Notes: generated from the letters alone by a model not told the origin. DNA of 12,673 nucleotides from an uncultured Collinsella sp. (GCA_902469555.1 CABRDB010000044.1:1-12673); one strand, 5' to 3'. Counted from the stretch's first letter, positions 6,155 to 12,529 are shown. Numbers and translations are program-made.

Positions 6155-6173
6155 CTGTATTGTCGCAACACAG
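6155..6173. promoter_or_regulatory. Conserved dyad-like motif upstream of the permease operon
   Basis: CTGTATTGTCGCAACACAG matches 17 of 19 bases of the sequence at 5013-5031 (the two differ only at W and Y of CTGTATWGTCGCAAYACAG), and the similarity continues left through GCTTG. A TTGACT hexamer overlaps its left edge (6151-6156). It lies 92 bp upstream of the permease start in an otherwise gene-free stretch. I see no convincing -10 at standard spacing from TTGACT, but TATTGT (6158-6163) corresponds to the -10 of the other site. Confidence 0.45.
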
Positions 6174-6265
6174 CGCAACGTAAGGGGTGTCCGATAACGG
6201 GCGCCCCTTTTTAAGTGGCAACGTGGCTGCGAATCCGGAGCGCCCCCAACAAGAAAGGTGGGGAG

Positions 6266-7723
6266 ATGGAAGCGGAAAAGAAGGCATTTCAGATCACCAA
6301 GCGCGAAATTGGCTTTGTGCTGGGTATCGTTGTCTTTTTGCTGGTGAAATTTCTTCCTTTGGCGGAGCTGAGCTCGACGGTCGAGCTCACGGTCGGCGGT
6401 CAGACCTGTCTGGCACTGACGCTCGCCACGGTGGTGTTCTGGGCATGTGGCGTGGCGCAGCCAGGCTTTGTGGGCCTGCTCTACTGCGCGCTGCTCGTTC
6501 TGTTTAAGGTGTGCGTGGACGACACGGGCGCTGCGAGCATCTCGGCGACGGTCGCCTCCACGTTTAGCTCGTGGACCAAGGCCACTATGTGGCTCGTCAT
6601 CGGCGCCTACCTCATCGCCAGCGCGGTCAAGGAGTCGGGCCTGGGCGAGCGCATCGCCTATGCGTTCATGCTCAAGTTCGTGCGCGACGCCAAGTCGCTC
6701 ATCATCTCGATCTTCGCGCTCACCTTTGTGCTGTCGCTGCTGATCCCGCATCCGTTCCCCCGTGCCTTCCTCATCCTCGCCGTCGTCTCGGTTATCGCCG
6801 AGTCCGCCGGCTACGGTGACGATGACCGCGGCAAGCTCGGCTTCCTCGTGTTTGCCGCTGCCGCCCCGGGCTCCATGTTTTTCCTGACGGGCGACTCCAC
6901 GCTCAACCCGCTCGTTGCGCAGTACAGCGCCGAGGCCGGCGGCATGAGCCCGTCCTTTGTCGACTGGTTCCTGTACATGAGCGTGCCTATGCTGGTCGCG
7001 CTGCTGTGCACCCTGTTCCTGGGCCTCTTCCTCTTTAAGCCCAGCAAGGAGCTCGTCTACGATCGCGAGCAGATCGTGGCCAAGCAGGCCGCGCTCGGCA
7101 AGCTCTCCGTCAAGGAGATTCGCACCATCGTGTGGCTTGTCATCGCCATCGCGCTGTGGCTCACCGTCTCGGGCGATTACATCGGCTGGGTCACCCTGGC
7201 CATCGGCGTCTGCCTCGCCATGCCCGTCATCGGCGAGGTCCTCACCCCCGCCAGCTGGAACGCCGTCGACATCAAGTCCCTCATGTTCCTGACGGCCGCC
7301 ATGGCCGTGGGTTCCGTGGGCGGTGCCACCGGTATGAACGCCTGGATCGCCGATGTCGTGCTCCCCAGCTCCGTGCCCGAGAACATCTTCCTGTTCGCCC
7401 TGCTTGTCGCCGCGCTCTCCATGGTTATCCATATGTTCATGGGCTCGGTCATGGCCGTGCTCGGCGTGTGCGTGCCGGCGTTCATCAGCTTCGCGGCCGG
7501 CTCCAGCGTGAGCCCGCTCGCCGTGGCGCTCATCGTCTTCACGTCCATCAACATCCACTACATCCTGCCGTTCCATAACCTGCCGATCCTTATCGGCGAG
7601 GGCAAGGATGCCGGCGGCTACACCTCCAAAGAGGCTATGCGCATGGGCATTCCCCTCACTGTGGTCGTCTTTATCGTCGTGCTAGTCGAGGCCGCCTGGT
7701 TCCACCTCTTTGGCCTGATGTAA
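6266..7723 (+). CDS. SLC13/DASS-like anion permease
   Basis: This 485-aa polytopic membrane protein has about 11-13 hydrophobic segments and resembles the SLC13/DASS group of Na+-coupled dicarboxylate/anion carriers: TLATVVFWACGVAQPGFVGLL (54-72), FSSWTKATMWLVIGAYLIASAVKESGLGERIA (100-131), LSLLIPHPFPRAFLILAVV (157-174), AAAAPGSMFFLTGDSTLNPL (197-216), and in the second half LMFLTAAMAVGSVGGATGMNAWI and INIHYILPFHNLPILIG. The canonical SNT substrate motifs are not visible at either hairpin, so substrate specificity probably differs from citrate or succinate. The ATG at 6266 follows AAGGTGGGGAG almost directly. Just upstream of the UbiD gene, it may import the aromatic acid or export its product; this is inferred from context. 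Confidence 0.82.
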   Translation: MEAEKKAFQITKREIGFVLGIVVFLLVKFLPLAELSSTVELTVGGQTCLALTLATVVFWACGVAQPGFVGLLYCALLVLFKVCVDDTGAASISATVASTFSSWTKATMWLVIGAYLIASAVKESGLGERIAYAFMLKFVRDAKSLIISIFALTFVLSLLIPHPFPRAFLILAVVSVIAESAGYGDDDRGKLGFLVFAAAAPGSMFFLTGDSTLNPLVAQYSAEAGGMSPSFVDWFLYMSVPMLVALLCTLFLGLFLFKPSKELVYDREQIVAKQAALGKLSVKEIRTIVWLVIAIALWLTVSGDYIGWVTLAIGVCLAMPVIGEVLTPASWNAVDIKSLMFLTAAMAVGSVGGATGMNAWIADVVLPSSVPENIFLFALLVAALSMVIHMFMGSVMAVLGVCVPAFISFAAGSSVSPLAVALIVFTSINIHYILPFHNLPILIGEGKDAGGYTSKEAMRMGIPLTVVVFIVVLVEAAWFHLFGLM

Positions 7724-7727
7724 GCGG

Positions 7728-7762
7728 TCGAGCGCTTGGGCTGTAAGCAGCCGAGTGCTCGA
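7728..7762. repeat. Imperfect hairpin after the permease gene
   Basis: TCGAGCGCTTGGGCTG (7728-7743) pairs imperfectly with CAGCCGAGTGCTCGA (7748-7762) around a TAAG loop, four bases after the permease stop codon. No T run follows, so it is a weak terminator at best and may instead stabilise or process the permease mRNA end. Confidence 0.45.
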
Positions 7763-7818
7763 ACTGCGAGTGGCCGAGCGTCCCATCTATGAGCGCCGCG
7801 GCCCCACTACGTTACCCA

Positions 7819-7844
7819 GCCCGGCGGCATCCTCGCCGCCGGGC
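7819..7844 (+). promoter_or_regulatory. Perfect GC hairpin just upstream of the UbiD ribosome binding site
   Basis: GCCCGGCGGC (7819-7828) and GCCGCCGGGC (7835-7844) form a 10-bp all-GC stem with a 6-nt loop, ending 9 nt before the AAAGGAG of the next gene and lacking a T run. In an RNA it would be very stable and could act as an mRNA processing barrier, an attenuator part, or a translation-tuning element between permease and decarboxylase. Confidence 0.5.
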
Positions 7845-7866
7845 GCTCTCCCGAAAGGAGCATGCT

Positions 7867-9354
7867 ATGTCCACTACCGATGCTTCCCAGATCCACGACC
7901 TGCGCTCCGCGCTCGACTTTTTGCGCGAGATGCCGGGCCAGCTGCTCGAGACCGACACTCAGGTCGACCCGGACGCCGAGGTCTCGGGTGTCTATCGTCA
8001 CGTCGGTGCCGGCGGCACCGTTATGCGCCCGACCAAAGAGGGCCCGGCGATGGTCTTCAACAACGTCAAGAGCTTTGACGATGCCAAGGTCTGCATCGGC
8101 ATGCTTGCCAGCCGCAAGCGCGTTGCCGCCCTGCTCGACCTGGACGAGGAGCACCTGGGCCTCGAAATCGGCAAGCGCTTCGAGAACCTGATCGCGCCCG
8201 AGCAGATCGCCGAGGGCAAGCATGTCGACTGCCAGGAGGTCGTGTACAAGGCGACCGACGAGGGCTTTGACCTGCGCAAGATCGTCCCCGCTCCCACCAA
8301 CACGCCCGTCGACGGCGGCCCCTACATCACCATGGGCCTCGCCTACGGCACGAGCCCCGACGGCTCCCAGTCCGACGTGACCATCCACCGCTTCTCCTGT
8401 GTCGACAAAGACAAGCTCGCCATGTGGATCACTCCGGGCAGCCGTCACCTGGGTGCGTTCTTTGACGAGTACTGCCAGCGCGGCGAGGACATGCCCATCT
8501 CCATCTCCATCGGCTTGGACCCCGCCGTGTACATGTGCTGCGGCTTCGAGGCTCCCACCACGCCGCTCGGCTTTAACGAGCTGCAGATCGCCGGCGCCCT
8601 GCGCGGCCACGCCGTCGAGCTTGCCGACTGCATCACCGTTCCGCAGAAGTGCATTGCCAATGCCGAGTACGTGCTCGAGGGCTACCTCATGCACGACGAG
8701 ACCATCAACGAGGACGTTAACGGCCACGGCTATGCCATGCCCGAGTTCCCCGGCTACACCGGTGGCGCCAAGGTCTGCCCGGTGATCAAGATCACCGCCG
8801 TCACCACACGCGTCAATCCCATCATGGAGAGCTGCATCGGCCCTTCGCACGAGCACGTGTCCATGGCGGGCATCCCCACCGAGGCTTCCATCTACAAGAT
8901 GGTCGAGACCGCTATCCCGGGCCGCCTGCTCAACGTTCACGCCGCCCCCTGCGGCGGCGGCAAGTTCGTTGCCATCATGCAGTTCAAGAAGTCGAGCAAA
9001 AATGACGAGGGCCGTCAGCGCAACGCCGCCATGCTCGCCTTCTCGGCATTCTCCGAGCTCAAGCATGTGATCCTGGTTGACGAAGACGTTGACATCTTCG
9101 ACATGAGCGACGTGATGTGGGCCATGACCACGCGCTTCCAGGCCGACGTGGACCTCATCACCATCCCCGGCTGCCACTGCCACGTGCTCGACCCGTCCAA
9201 CGACCCCGCGTTCGATCCTTCGATCCGCGAGCACGGCATCGCCTGCAAGGCCATCTTCGACTGCACGGTCCCGTTCAACCTTAAGAAGAACTTCATCCGC
9301 TCGCAGTTCATGGAGATCGACCGTGACAAGTGGGCCGCGGAGCTCGCTTTCTAG
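7867..9354 (+). CDS. UbiD-family decarboxylase (gallate/hydroxybenzoate decarboxylase type)
   Basis: This 495-aa enzyme belongs to the UbiD family, which uses prenylated FMN and a metal to reversibly decarboxylate aromatic or alpha,beta-unsaturated acids in the cytoplasm. Visible are the central PVDGGPYITMGLAYG (147-161), DVTIHR (170-175) carrying the conserved Arg175, SRHLGAFF (192-199), GALRGHAVELADC (243-255), NAEYVLEG (265-272) and MPEFPGYTGG (291-300). The MPEFxGY form, rather than the PEGPxG(D/E) of classical UbiD/Fdc1, is what I associate with the LpdC-like phenolic acid decarboxylases, and the length of ~490 aa fits. Start ATG 7867 has AAAGGAG 6 nt upstream. The UbiX gene follows after 37 nt, so the cofactor maker is co-expressed. 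No small LpdD-type gene stands next to it, but an LpdD-like domain is fused to the isomerase ~1.8 kb upstream. The exact substrate is unknown. Confidence 0.9.
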   Translation: MSTTDASQIHDLRSALDFLREMPGQLLETDTQVDPDAEVSGVYRHVGAGGTVMRPTKEGPAMVFNNVKSFDDAKVCIGMLASRKRVAALLDLDEEHLGLEIGKRFENLIAPEQIAEGKHVDCQEVVYKATDEGFDLRKIVPAPTNTPVDGGPYITMGLAYGTSPDGSQSDVTIHRFSCVDKDKLAMWITPGSRHLGAFFDEYCQRGEDMPISISIGLDPAVYMCCGFEAPTTPLGFNELQIAGALRGHAVELADCITVPQKCIANAEYVLEGYLMHDETINEDVNGHGYAMPEFPGYTGGAKVCPVIKITAVTTRVNPIMESCIGPSHEHVSMAGIPTEASIYKMVETAIPGRLLNVHAAPCGGGKFVAIMQFKKSSKNDEGRQRNAAMLAFSAFSELKHVILVDEDVDIFDMSDVMWAMTTRFQADVDLITIPGCHCHVLDPSNDPAFDPSIREHGIACKAIFDCTVPFNLKKNFIRSQFMEIDRDKWAAELAF

Positions 9355-9391
9355 TAAGTAACCCTACCGAGTAACTAAGTAAGGAGTTGTC

Positions 9392-9970
9392 ATGCCTGAG
9401 TCTTCTGTCCGTCCCCGTCGCATTGTCGTTGGCGTATCTGGTGCCAGCGGTGCCGCGCTGGGCCTTGAGTGCCTCAAATGTCTGCGTCAGGCCGGTGCCG
9501 AGTCGGCGCTTGTCGTCACGCGCGGGGGAGAGATCACCATCGAGCAGGAGCTCGGCATGACGCTCGACGAGTATGCCACGCATGCCGATGTGGTCTACGA
9601 CAACAAGAATATCGGCGCCGCCATCGCAAGCGGCACCTATCCGGTCGATGGCATGATCGTGGCACCCTGCTCCATGAAGACGCTCGCCGGCATTGCGAGC
9701 GGCTACAGCGAAAACCTGTTGTTGCGCGCGGCCGACGTGCAGATGAAAGAGCATCGCCGCCTGGTGCTCATGGTGCGCGAGACGCCCTTCAGCGCCATTC
9801 ATGTCGACAACATGGCGCGCCTTGCGCGCGTACCGGGCGTCATGCTCATGCCGCCCATGCTCACGTTTTACAACGGCCCCGCCACGCTCGATGACGCGGT
9901 GCATCACATCGCCGCCAAGGCGCTCGAGGCCGTTGGCGTGTCATGTGCAAACTATAAGCGCTGGTCATAG
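9392..9970 (+). CDS. ubiX: UbiX-type flavin prenyltransferase
   Basis: This 192-aa protein is a UbiX/Pad1/LpdB-family enzyme that attaches a dimethylallyl group (from DMAP or DMAPP) to N5 and C6 of reduced FMN, giving the prenyl-FMN cofactor of UbiD enzymes. Family marks are the N-terminal flavin-binding GVSGASGA (14-21), APCSMKTLAGIASGYSENLL (91-110), RAADVQMKEHRRLVLMVRETPF (112-133) and the C-terminal MPPMLTFYNGP (153-163). Length is typical. ATG 9392 has AAGGAG 5 nt before it. It follows the UbiD gene by 37 nt without a terminator, so the two are co-transcribed. Its prenyl donor can be supplied, through DMAPP, by the IPP isomerase fusion encoded upstream. Confidence 0.94.
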   Translation: MPESSVRPRRIVVGVSGASGAALGLECLKCLRQAGAESALVVTRGGEITIEQELGMTLDEYATHADVVYDNKNIGAAIASGTYPVDGMIVAPCSMKTLAGIASGYSENLLLRAADVQMKEHRRLVLMVRETPFSAIHVDNMARLARVPGVMLMPPMLTFYNGPATLDDAVHHIAAKALEAVGVSCANYKRWS

Positions 9971-10002
9971 ATGTCTTTAGGGTAGGATACGAGTAGTGTT
10001 TG

Positions 10003-10030
10003 AGCCCGCTGCCCCTGTGGGCGGCGGGCT
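10003..10030 (+). terminator. Strong GC hairpin between ubiX and the MerR gene
   Basis: A 12-bp stem (10003-10014 with 10019-10030, including one T-G wobble) closes a CTGT loop and ends in TTT. It begins 32 nt after the ubiX stop and ends 20 nt before the MerR start codon. It could end the UbiD-UbiX transcript with partial read-through into the regulator, or act in the regulator's leader. The T tract is short. Confidence 0.55.
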
Positions 10031-10050
10031 TTGGTGTGTCGGGAGGACCC

Positions 10051-10917
10051 ATGCAGACGGGCATGTATGCGATCAGCGAGATGGCGAGCTTGTTCAATGT
10101 TTCGCGCCAAACGCTCATTTACTACGACAAGATTGGTCTGTTTAAGCCCGCCGTGGTGAACGAAAAGGGCTACCGCTTCTATTCGCCCACGCAGATCCCG
10201 CTCATGCGTCTGATCTGCATGCTGCGCGACCTGGGGCTCGAGCTCGACGAGATCGACCGCCTGACCTCGACGTTCGACATCGGAGAGATGACCGATCACC
10301 TGCGCTCGCGGGTGCAGGCGCTCGACGAGCAGATTGCCGGCCTCAAAGCCGAGCGCGCGAGCGTGCAGGAGCGTCTGAGCTTTTACGACGAGGCGGTTTA
10401 CTGGCGCGAACGCGAGGGCAAGCCGGAGCTTAAGCAATTCGAGCGTCGCTACGTGGTCTTTGAGGAGTTTCCGGGCGATATAGAGCGCGGCCGCTCGATG
10501 CTTCACCCCACGCTCATGCGGGCAATTCTGCGCATGCGTGCGCTAACGGGCACGCGTCCCATGCGCGGTTGGGGCGCCATGCTGCGTCGCGAGGCGCTGC
10601 ATTCCGACGACCCCATTGCCGGCGCCGGCTCCTTTGCCGTGCTGCCACGCGGTGCCGAGGAACTGCTGCCGAGCGATGCTGCCGAGCTGGCAGAGGTCGG
10701 CGTCGAGGTGCTGCCCGAGGGCACATACCTGTGCATGAGCCGCTGGGGCATGCCGTACGAGCCCGAGGGCATCCGCGCCGTCGTGGCCTGCATGGACAAA
10801 CACGCGCTCCAGCCCATCGGCAACGCCTTCGACTTTTGCTACCTCGATACCACGAGCTACGACGAGTCCCACCAAGAAGACTTCTGCTGCATCCAAGTCC
10901 CCGTTGTCCTCAAATAA
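10051..10917 (+). CDS. MerR family transcriptional regulator with effector-binding domain
   Basis: This 288-aa protein has a MerR-type winged helix-turn-helix at the N-terminus (YAISEMASLFNVSRQTLIYYDKIGLFKPAVVNEKGYRFYS, from residue 6), a dimerising coiled coil around residues 80-115, and a C-terminal ~165-residue region that resembles the GyrI-like/effector-binding folds of BmrR-type regulators. Such proteins bind an operator with long -35/-10 spacing and switch on transcription when a small ligand is bound by the C-terminal domain. The start ATG 10051 follows GGGAGGA. It lies directly after ubiX in the same direction, so it is the obvious candidate regulator of the permease-UbiD-UbiX genes, sensing an aromatic acid or its product; this is inference. 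The effector part is richly acidic and contains several Cys (e.g. near the C-terminus, FCCIQVP). Confidence 0.86.
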   Translation: MQTGMYAISEMASLFNVSRQTLIYYDKIGLFKPAVVNEKGYRFYSPTQIPLMRLICMLRDLGLELDEIDRLTSTFDIGEMTDHLRSRVQALDEQIAGLKAERASVQERLSFYDEAVYWREREGKPELKQFERRYVVFEEFPGDIERGRSMLHPTLMRAILRMRALTGTRPMRGWGAMLRREALHSDDPIAGAGSFAVLPRGAEELLPSDAAELAEVGVEVLPEGTYLCMSRWGMPYEPEGIRAVVACMDKHALQPIGNAFDFCYLDTTSYDESHQEDFCCIQVPVVLK

Positions 10918-10918
10918 C

Positions 10919-10981
10919 TTGCGGTGAAATAGTTCCTAAATAGCCTGAGTAATCGCACAAACGGGAACTATTCCACCGCAA
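10919..10981 (+). terminator. Long-arm hairpin after the MerR gene
   Basis: Two 18-bp arms (10919-10936 and 10964-10981) pair with one mismatch around a 27-nt loop, starting two bases after the MerR stop codon. The position fits a terminator, but no T run follows the right arm. Its architecture matches the hairpins at 3044-3117 and 6049-6115 although the arm sequences are unrelated. Confidence 0.65.
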
Positions 10982-10986
10982 CTTCG

Positions 10987-11017
10987 ATGTGACAAAGAGA
11001 TAGTCCCTTTGTCACAT
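10987..11017. repeat. AAAGGG/CCCTTT hairpin left of the second ATPase
   Basis: Arms ATGTGACAAAGAGA (10987-11000) and TCCCTTTGTCACAT (11004-11017) pair with one mismatch around a TAG loop. It is nearly identical to the copy right of the ATPase at 12497-12529, including the unusual ATAG at the centre. Confidence 0.8.
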
Positions 11018-11067
11018 TGACGAGCGGCACCGCGAGTTTGTTTTAAAGCGGAGGAGGCGGCTCATTT

Positions 11068-11147
11068 CTTATAAACTCGCATTATTTGCAAGTTTGTAAG
11101 GTAACATCTTATAAACTTGTAAAATCTGCAAGTTTATAAGATGTTAC
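11068..11147. repeat. Tandem 33-bp repeats and 19-bp perfect inverted repeat before the second ATPase
   Basis: Two 33-bp units (11068-11100 and 11108-11140) both begin CTTATAAACT and end with GCAAGTTTRTAAG; each unit is itself an imperfect palindrome, and they are 40 bp apart. In addition GTAACATCTTATAAACTTG (11101-11119) and its exact complement at 11129-11147 form a 19-bp perfect inverted repeat with a 9-bp spacer around the second unit. The segment is far more AT-rich than its surroundings. It ends 26 bp before the start codon and may be an operator or an iteron-like binding site. Confidence 0.85.
11085..11114 (+). promoter_or_regulatory. Candidate promoter inside the repeats of the second ATPase
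   Basis: TTTGCA (11085-11090) and TTATAA (11109-11114) are 18 bp apart and fall inside the two tandem repeat units. If used, any protein that binds the repeats would compete with RNA polymerase, giving simple autoregulation. The AT-rich palindromes could also mimic promoter elements by chance. Confidence 0.35.
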
Positions 11148-11173
11148 GTCTGGCCGGGCGCTAGGGAGACTCT

Positions 11174-12490
11174 ATGAACATCGTTCGCCGAAGCCGCTAT
11201 CTTGATCGACTTATTGCTTTTCAGGATACCGACCTCATCAAAATCGTGACGGGTATACGCCGTTGCGGCAAATCCACGTTATTGGACATGATGAGGGAGC
11301 ACCTGGCGCAACAGGGGGTGCCGGCCGAGCGTTTGCTGACCTTTAAGATGGAATCTCTAGAGTATGCGGGGATTACAGATTACCTGACGTTTTATCGCAT
11401 GGTTCGGGAGCGCGTTGACGGTGTCGATCGCCCCTATCTGTTCTTTGACGAGCTCCAGAATGTCGAGGGCTGGGAAAAGGCGGTTAACTCGCTCCGAATC
11501 GATTTGCCGTGCGATATCTATGTCACGGGCTCCAATGCCTTTTTGCTATCGAGCGAGCTTGCAACGCTTATCTCGGGCCGGTATATCGAGGTCAAGATGC
11601 AGCCGCTCACGTTTGGCGAGTATCTTGATTTTCGCTCGATCGATGCGGTCGTTGCCGAAGGGCTTGACGAGAGGGCCGAGCTCGTTTCCAAGACGGGCGA
11701 TCGCCTTAATTCAAACACCGTGCTCGAGCAGTACATAACCTATGGCGGCATGCCGTTTCTGGCTCATGACGAGCCAAGACGCGAACCGTGCCGCGACTAC
11801 ATCCGCAGCCTCTATCAGACGATTGTCGCGCGCGATATCCTATTGCGCGCGACGCGTAGAGGTCGCGGAGCTATCACCAAGCGCGACGTTCTCGAGCGGC
11901 TCTGTGCGTATCTGGCAGACAACATCTCCAATCAAACCTCGGTCAACAAAATCGTAGGGACGCTCAACGAATCATCGGGCGGTAAGACCAACGCATCGAC
12001 GGTGTCGGCGTATATTGACGCTCTGGAAGAGACGTACCTGTTTACCAAGGTAAAAAGGTATGACGTCAAGGGGCGGGAGCTTCTCAAGACAGGCGGTAAA
12101 TATTACATAGCCGATACGGGAATCCGCAGCTATCTTGACGGATATAGAGGCAGCGATAGCGGAAGGATGCTCGAGAACGTTATCTACAACCAGCTTGTCT
12201 TTGAAGGATACGAAGTGTTTTGCGGCCATCTGCGCGCGGGGGAAATCGACTTTGTCGCAATCGGCGAGGGATCGGACCGTAAATATATCCAGGTTACCGA
12301 ACGGATCGATGCCGAGGCGACCAGAGAGCGCGAGCTGCGACCGCTCAAACTAAACACGCTGGGAAAAATCCCTGATTCGTACGAGAAGATCCTGATCGTC
12401 AGGGATGGTGAGCATCCAACAGACATCGACGGCATCAGAATCGTAGGGGCGGTCGACTTCTTGCTGAGAAACAAGATCGCCCACGGCTAA
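11174..12490 (+). CDS. AAA family ATPase with DUF4143-like C-terminus (second, divergent paralogue)
   Basis: This 438-aa protein has Walker A GIRRCGKST (27-35), Walker B YLFFDE (88-93), a sensor-like VTGSN (117-121), LSGRY-like LISGRYIEV (132-140), a middle winged-helix-like region (~235-300), and a C-terminal DUF4143-type part with YIADTGIR (311-318), MLENVIYNQL (332-341), GEIDFVA (356-362) and YIQV (371-374). The last motif has Gln where nuclease-type cores have the acidic residue of ExK, a form I recall in this subfamily. ATG 11174 has AGGGAGA 4 nt upstream. It is only distantly similar to the ATPase at 1622-2983 (they share layout, not sequence). It stands alone, flanked by two near-identical hairpin repeats and preceded by AT-rich palindromic repeats, and its codon use is less GC-biased than that of the UbiD region. 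Function unknown. Confidence 0.86.
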   Translation: MNIVRRSRYLDRLIAFQDTDLIKIVTGIRRCGKSTLLDMMREHLAQQGVPAERLLTFKMESLEYAGITDYLTFYRMVRERVDGVDRPYLFFDELQNVEGWEKAVNSLRIDLPCDIYVTGSNAFLLSSELATLISGRYIEVKMQPLTFGEYLDFRSIDAVVAEGLDERAELVSKTGDRLNSNTVLEQYITYGGMPFLAHDEPRREPCRDYIRSLYQTIVARDILLRATRRGRGAITKRDVLERLCAYLADNISNQTSVNKIVGTLNESSGGKTNASTVSAYIDALEETYLFTKVKRYDVKGRELLKTGGKYYIADTGIRSYLDGYRGSDSGRMLENVIYNQLVFEGYEVFCGHLRAGEIDFVAIGEGSDRKYIQVTERIDAEATRERELRPLKLNTLGKIPDSYEKILIVRDGEHPTDIDGIRIVGAVDFLLRNKIAHG

Positions 12491-12496
12491 ACGCAA

Positions 12497-12529
12497 AATG
12501 TGACAAAGGGATAGTCCCTTTGTTACATT
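12497..12529. repeat. AAAGGG/CCCTTT hairpin right of the second ATPase
   Basis: Arms AATGTGACAAAGGGA (12497-12511) and TCCCTTTGTTACATT (12515-12529) pair with one mismatch around a TAG loop, six bases after the ATPase stop codon. It could act as a terminator for the ATPase and is the partner of the copy at 10987-11017. Confidence 0.8.

Noticed and set aside
6137..7576. 479-aa minus-strand open frame opposite the permease
   Set aside because: The translation is full of His, Asp, Glu and Gly runs typical of antisense reading of membrane-protein codons; no domain or ribosome binding site supports it.
7807..9234. 475-aa minus-strand open frame opposite the UbiD gene
   Set aside because: Composition is that of an antisense shadow and the plus-strand protein has strong family motifs.
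9971..10002. MerR operator with long-spaced promoter before the MerR gene
   Set aside because: A TAGGAT hexamer is present, but I found neither a matching -35 at 19-20 bp nor a convincing dyad between them.
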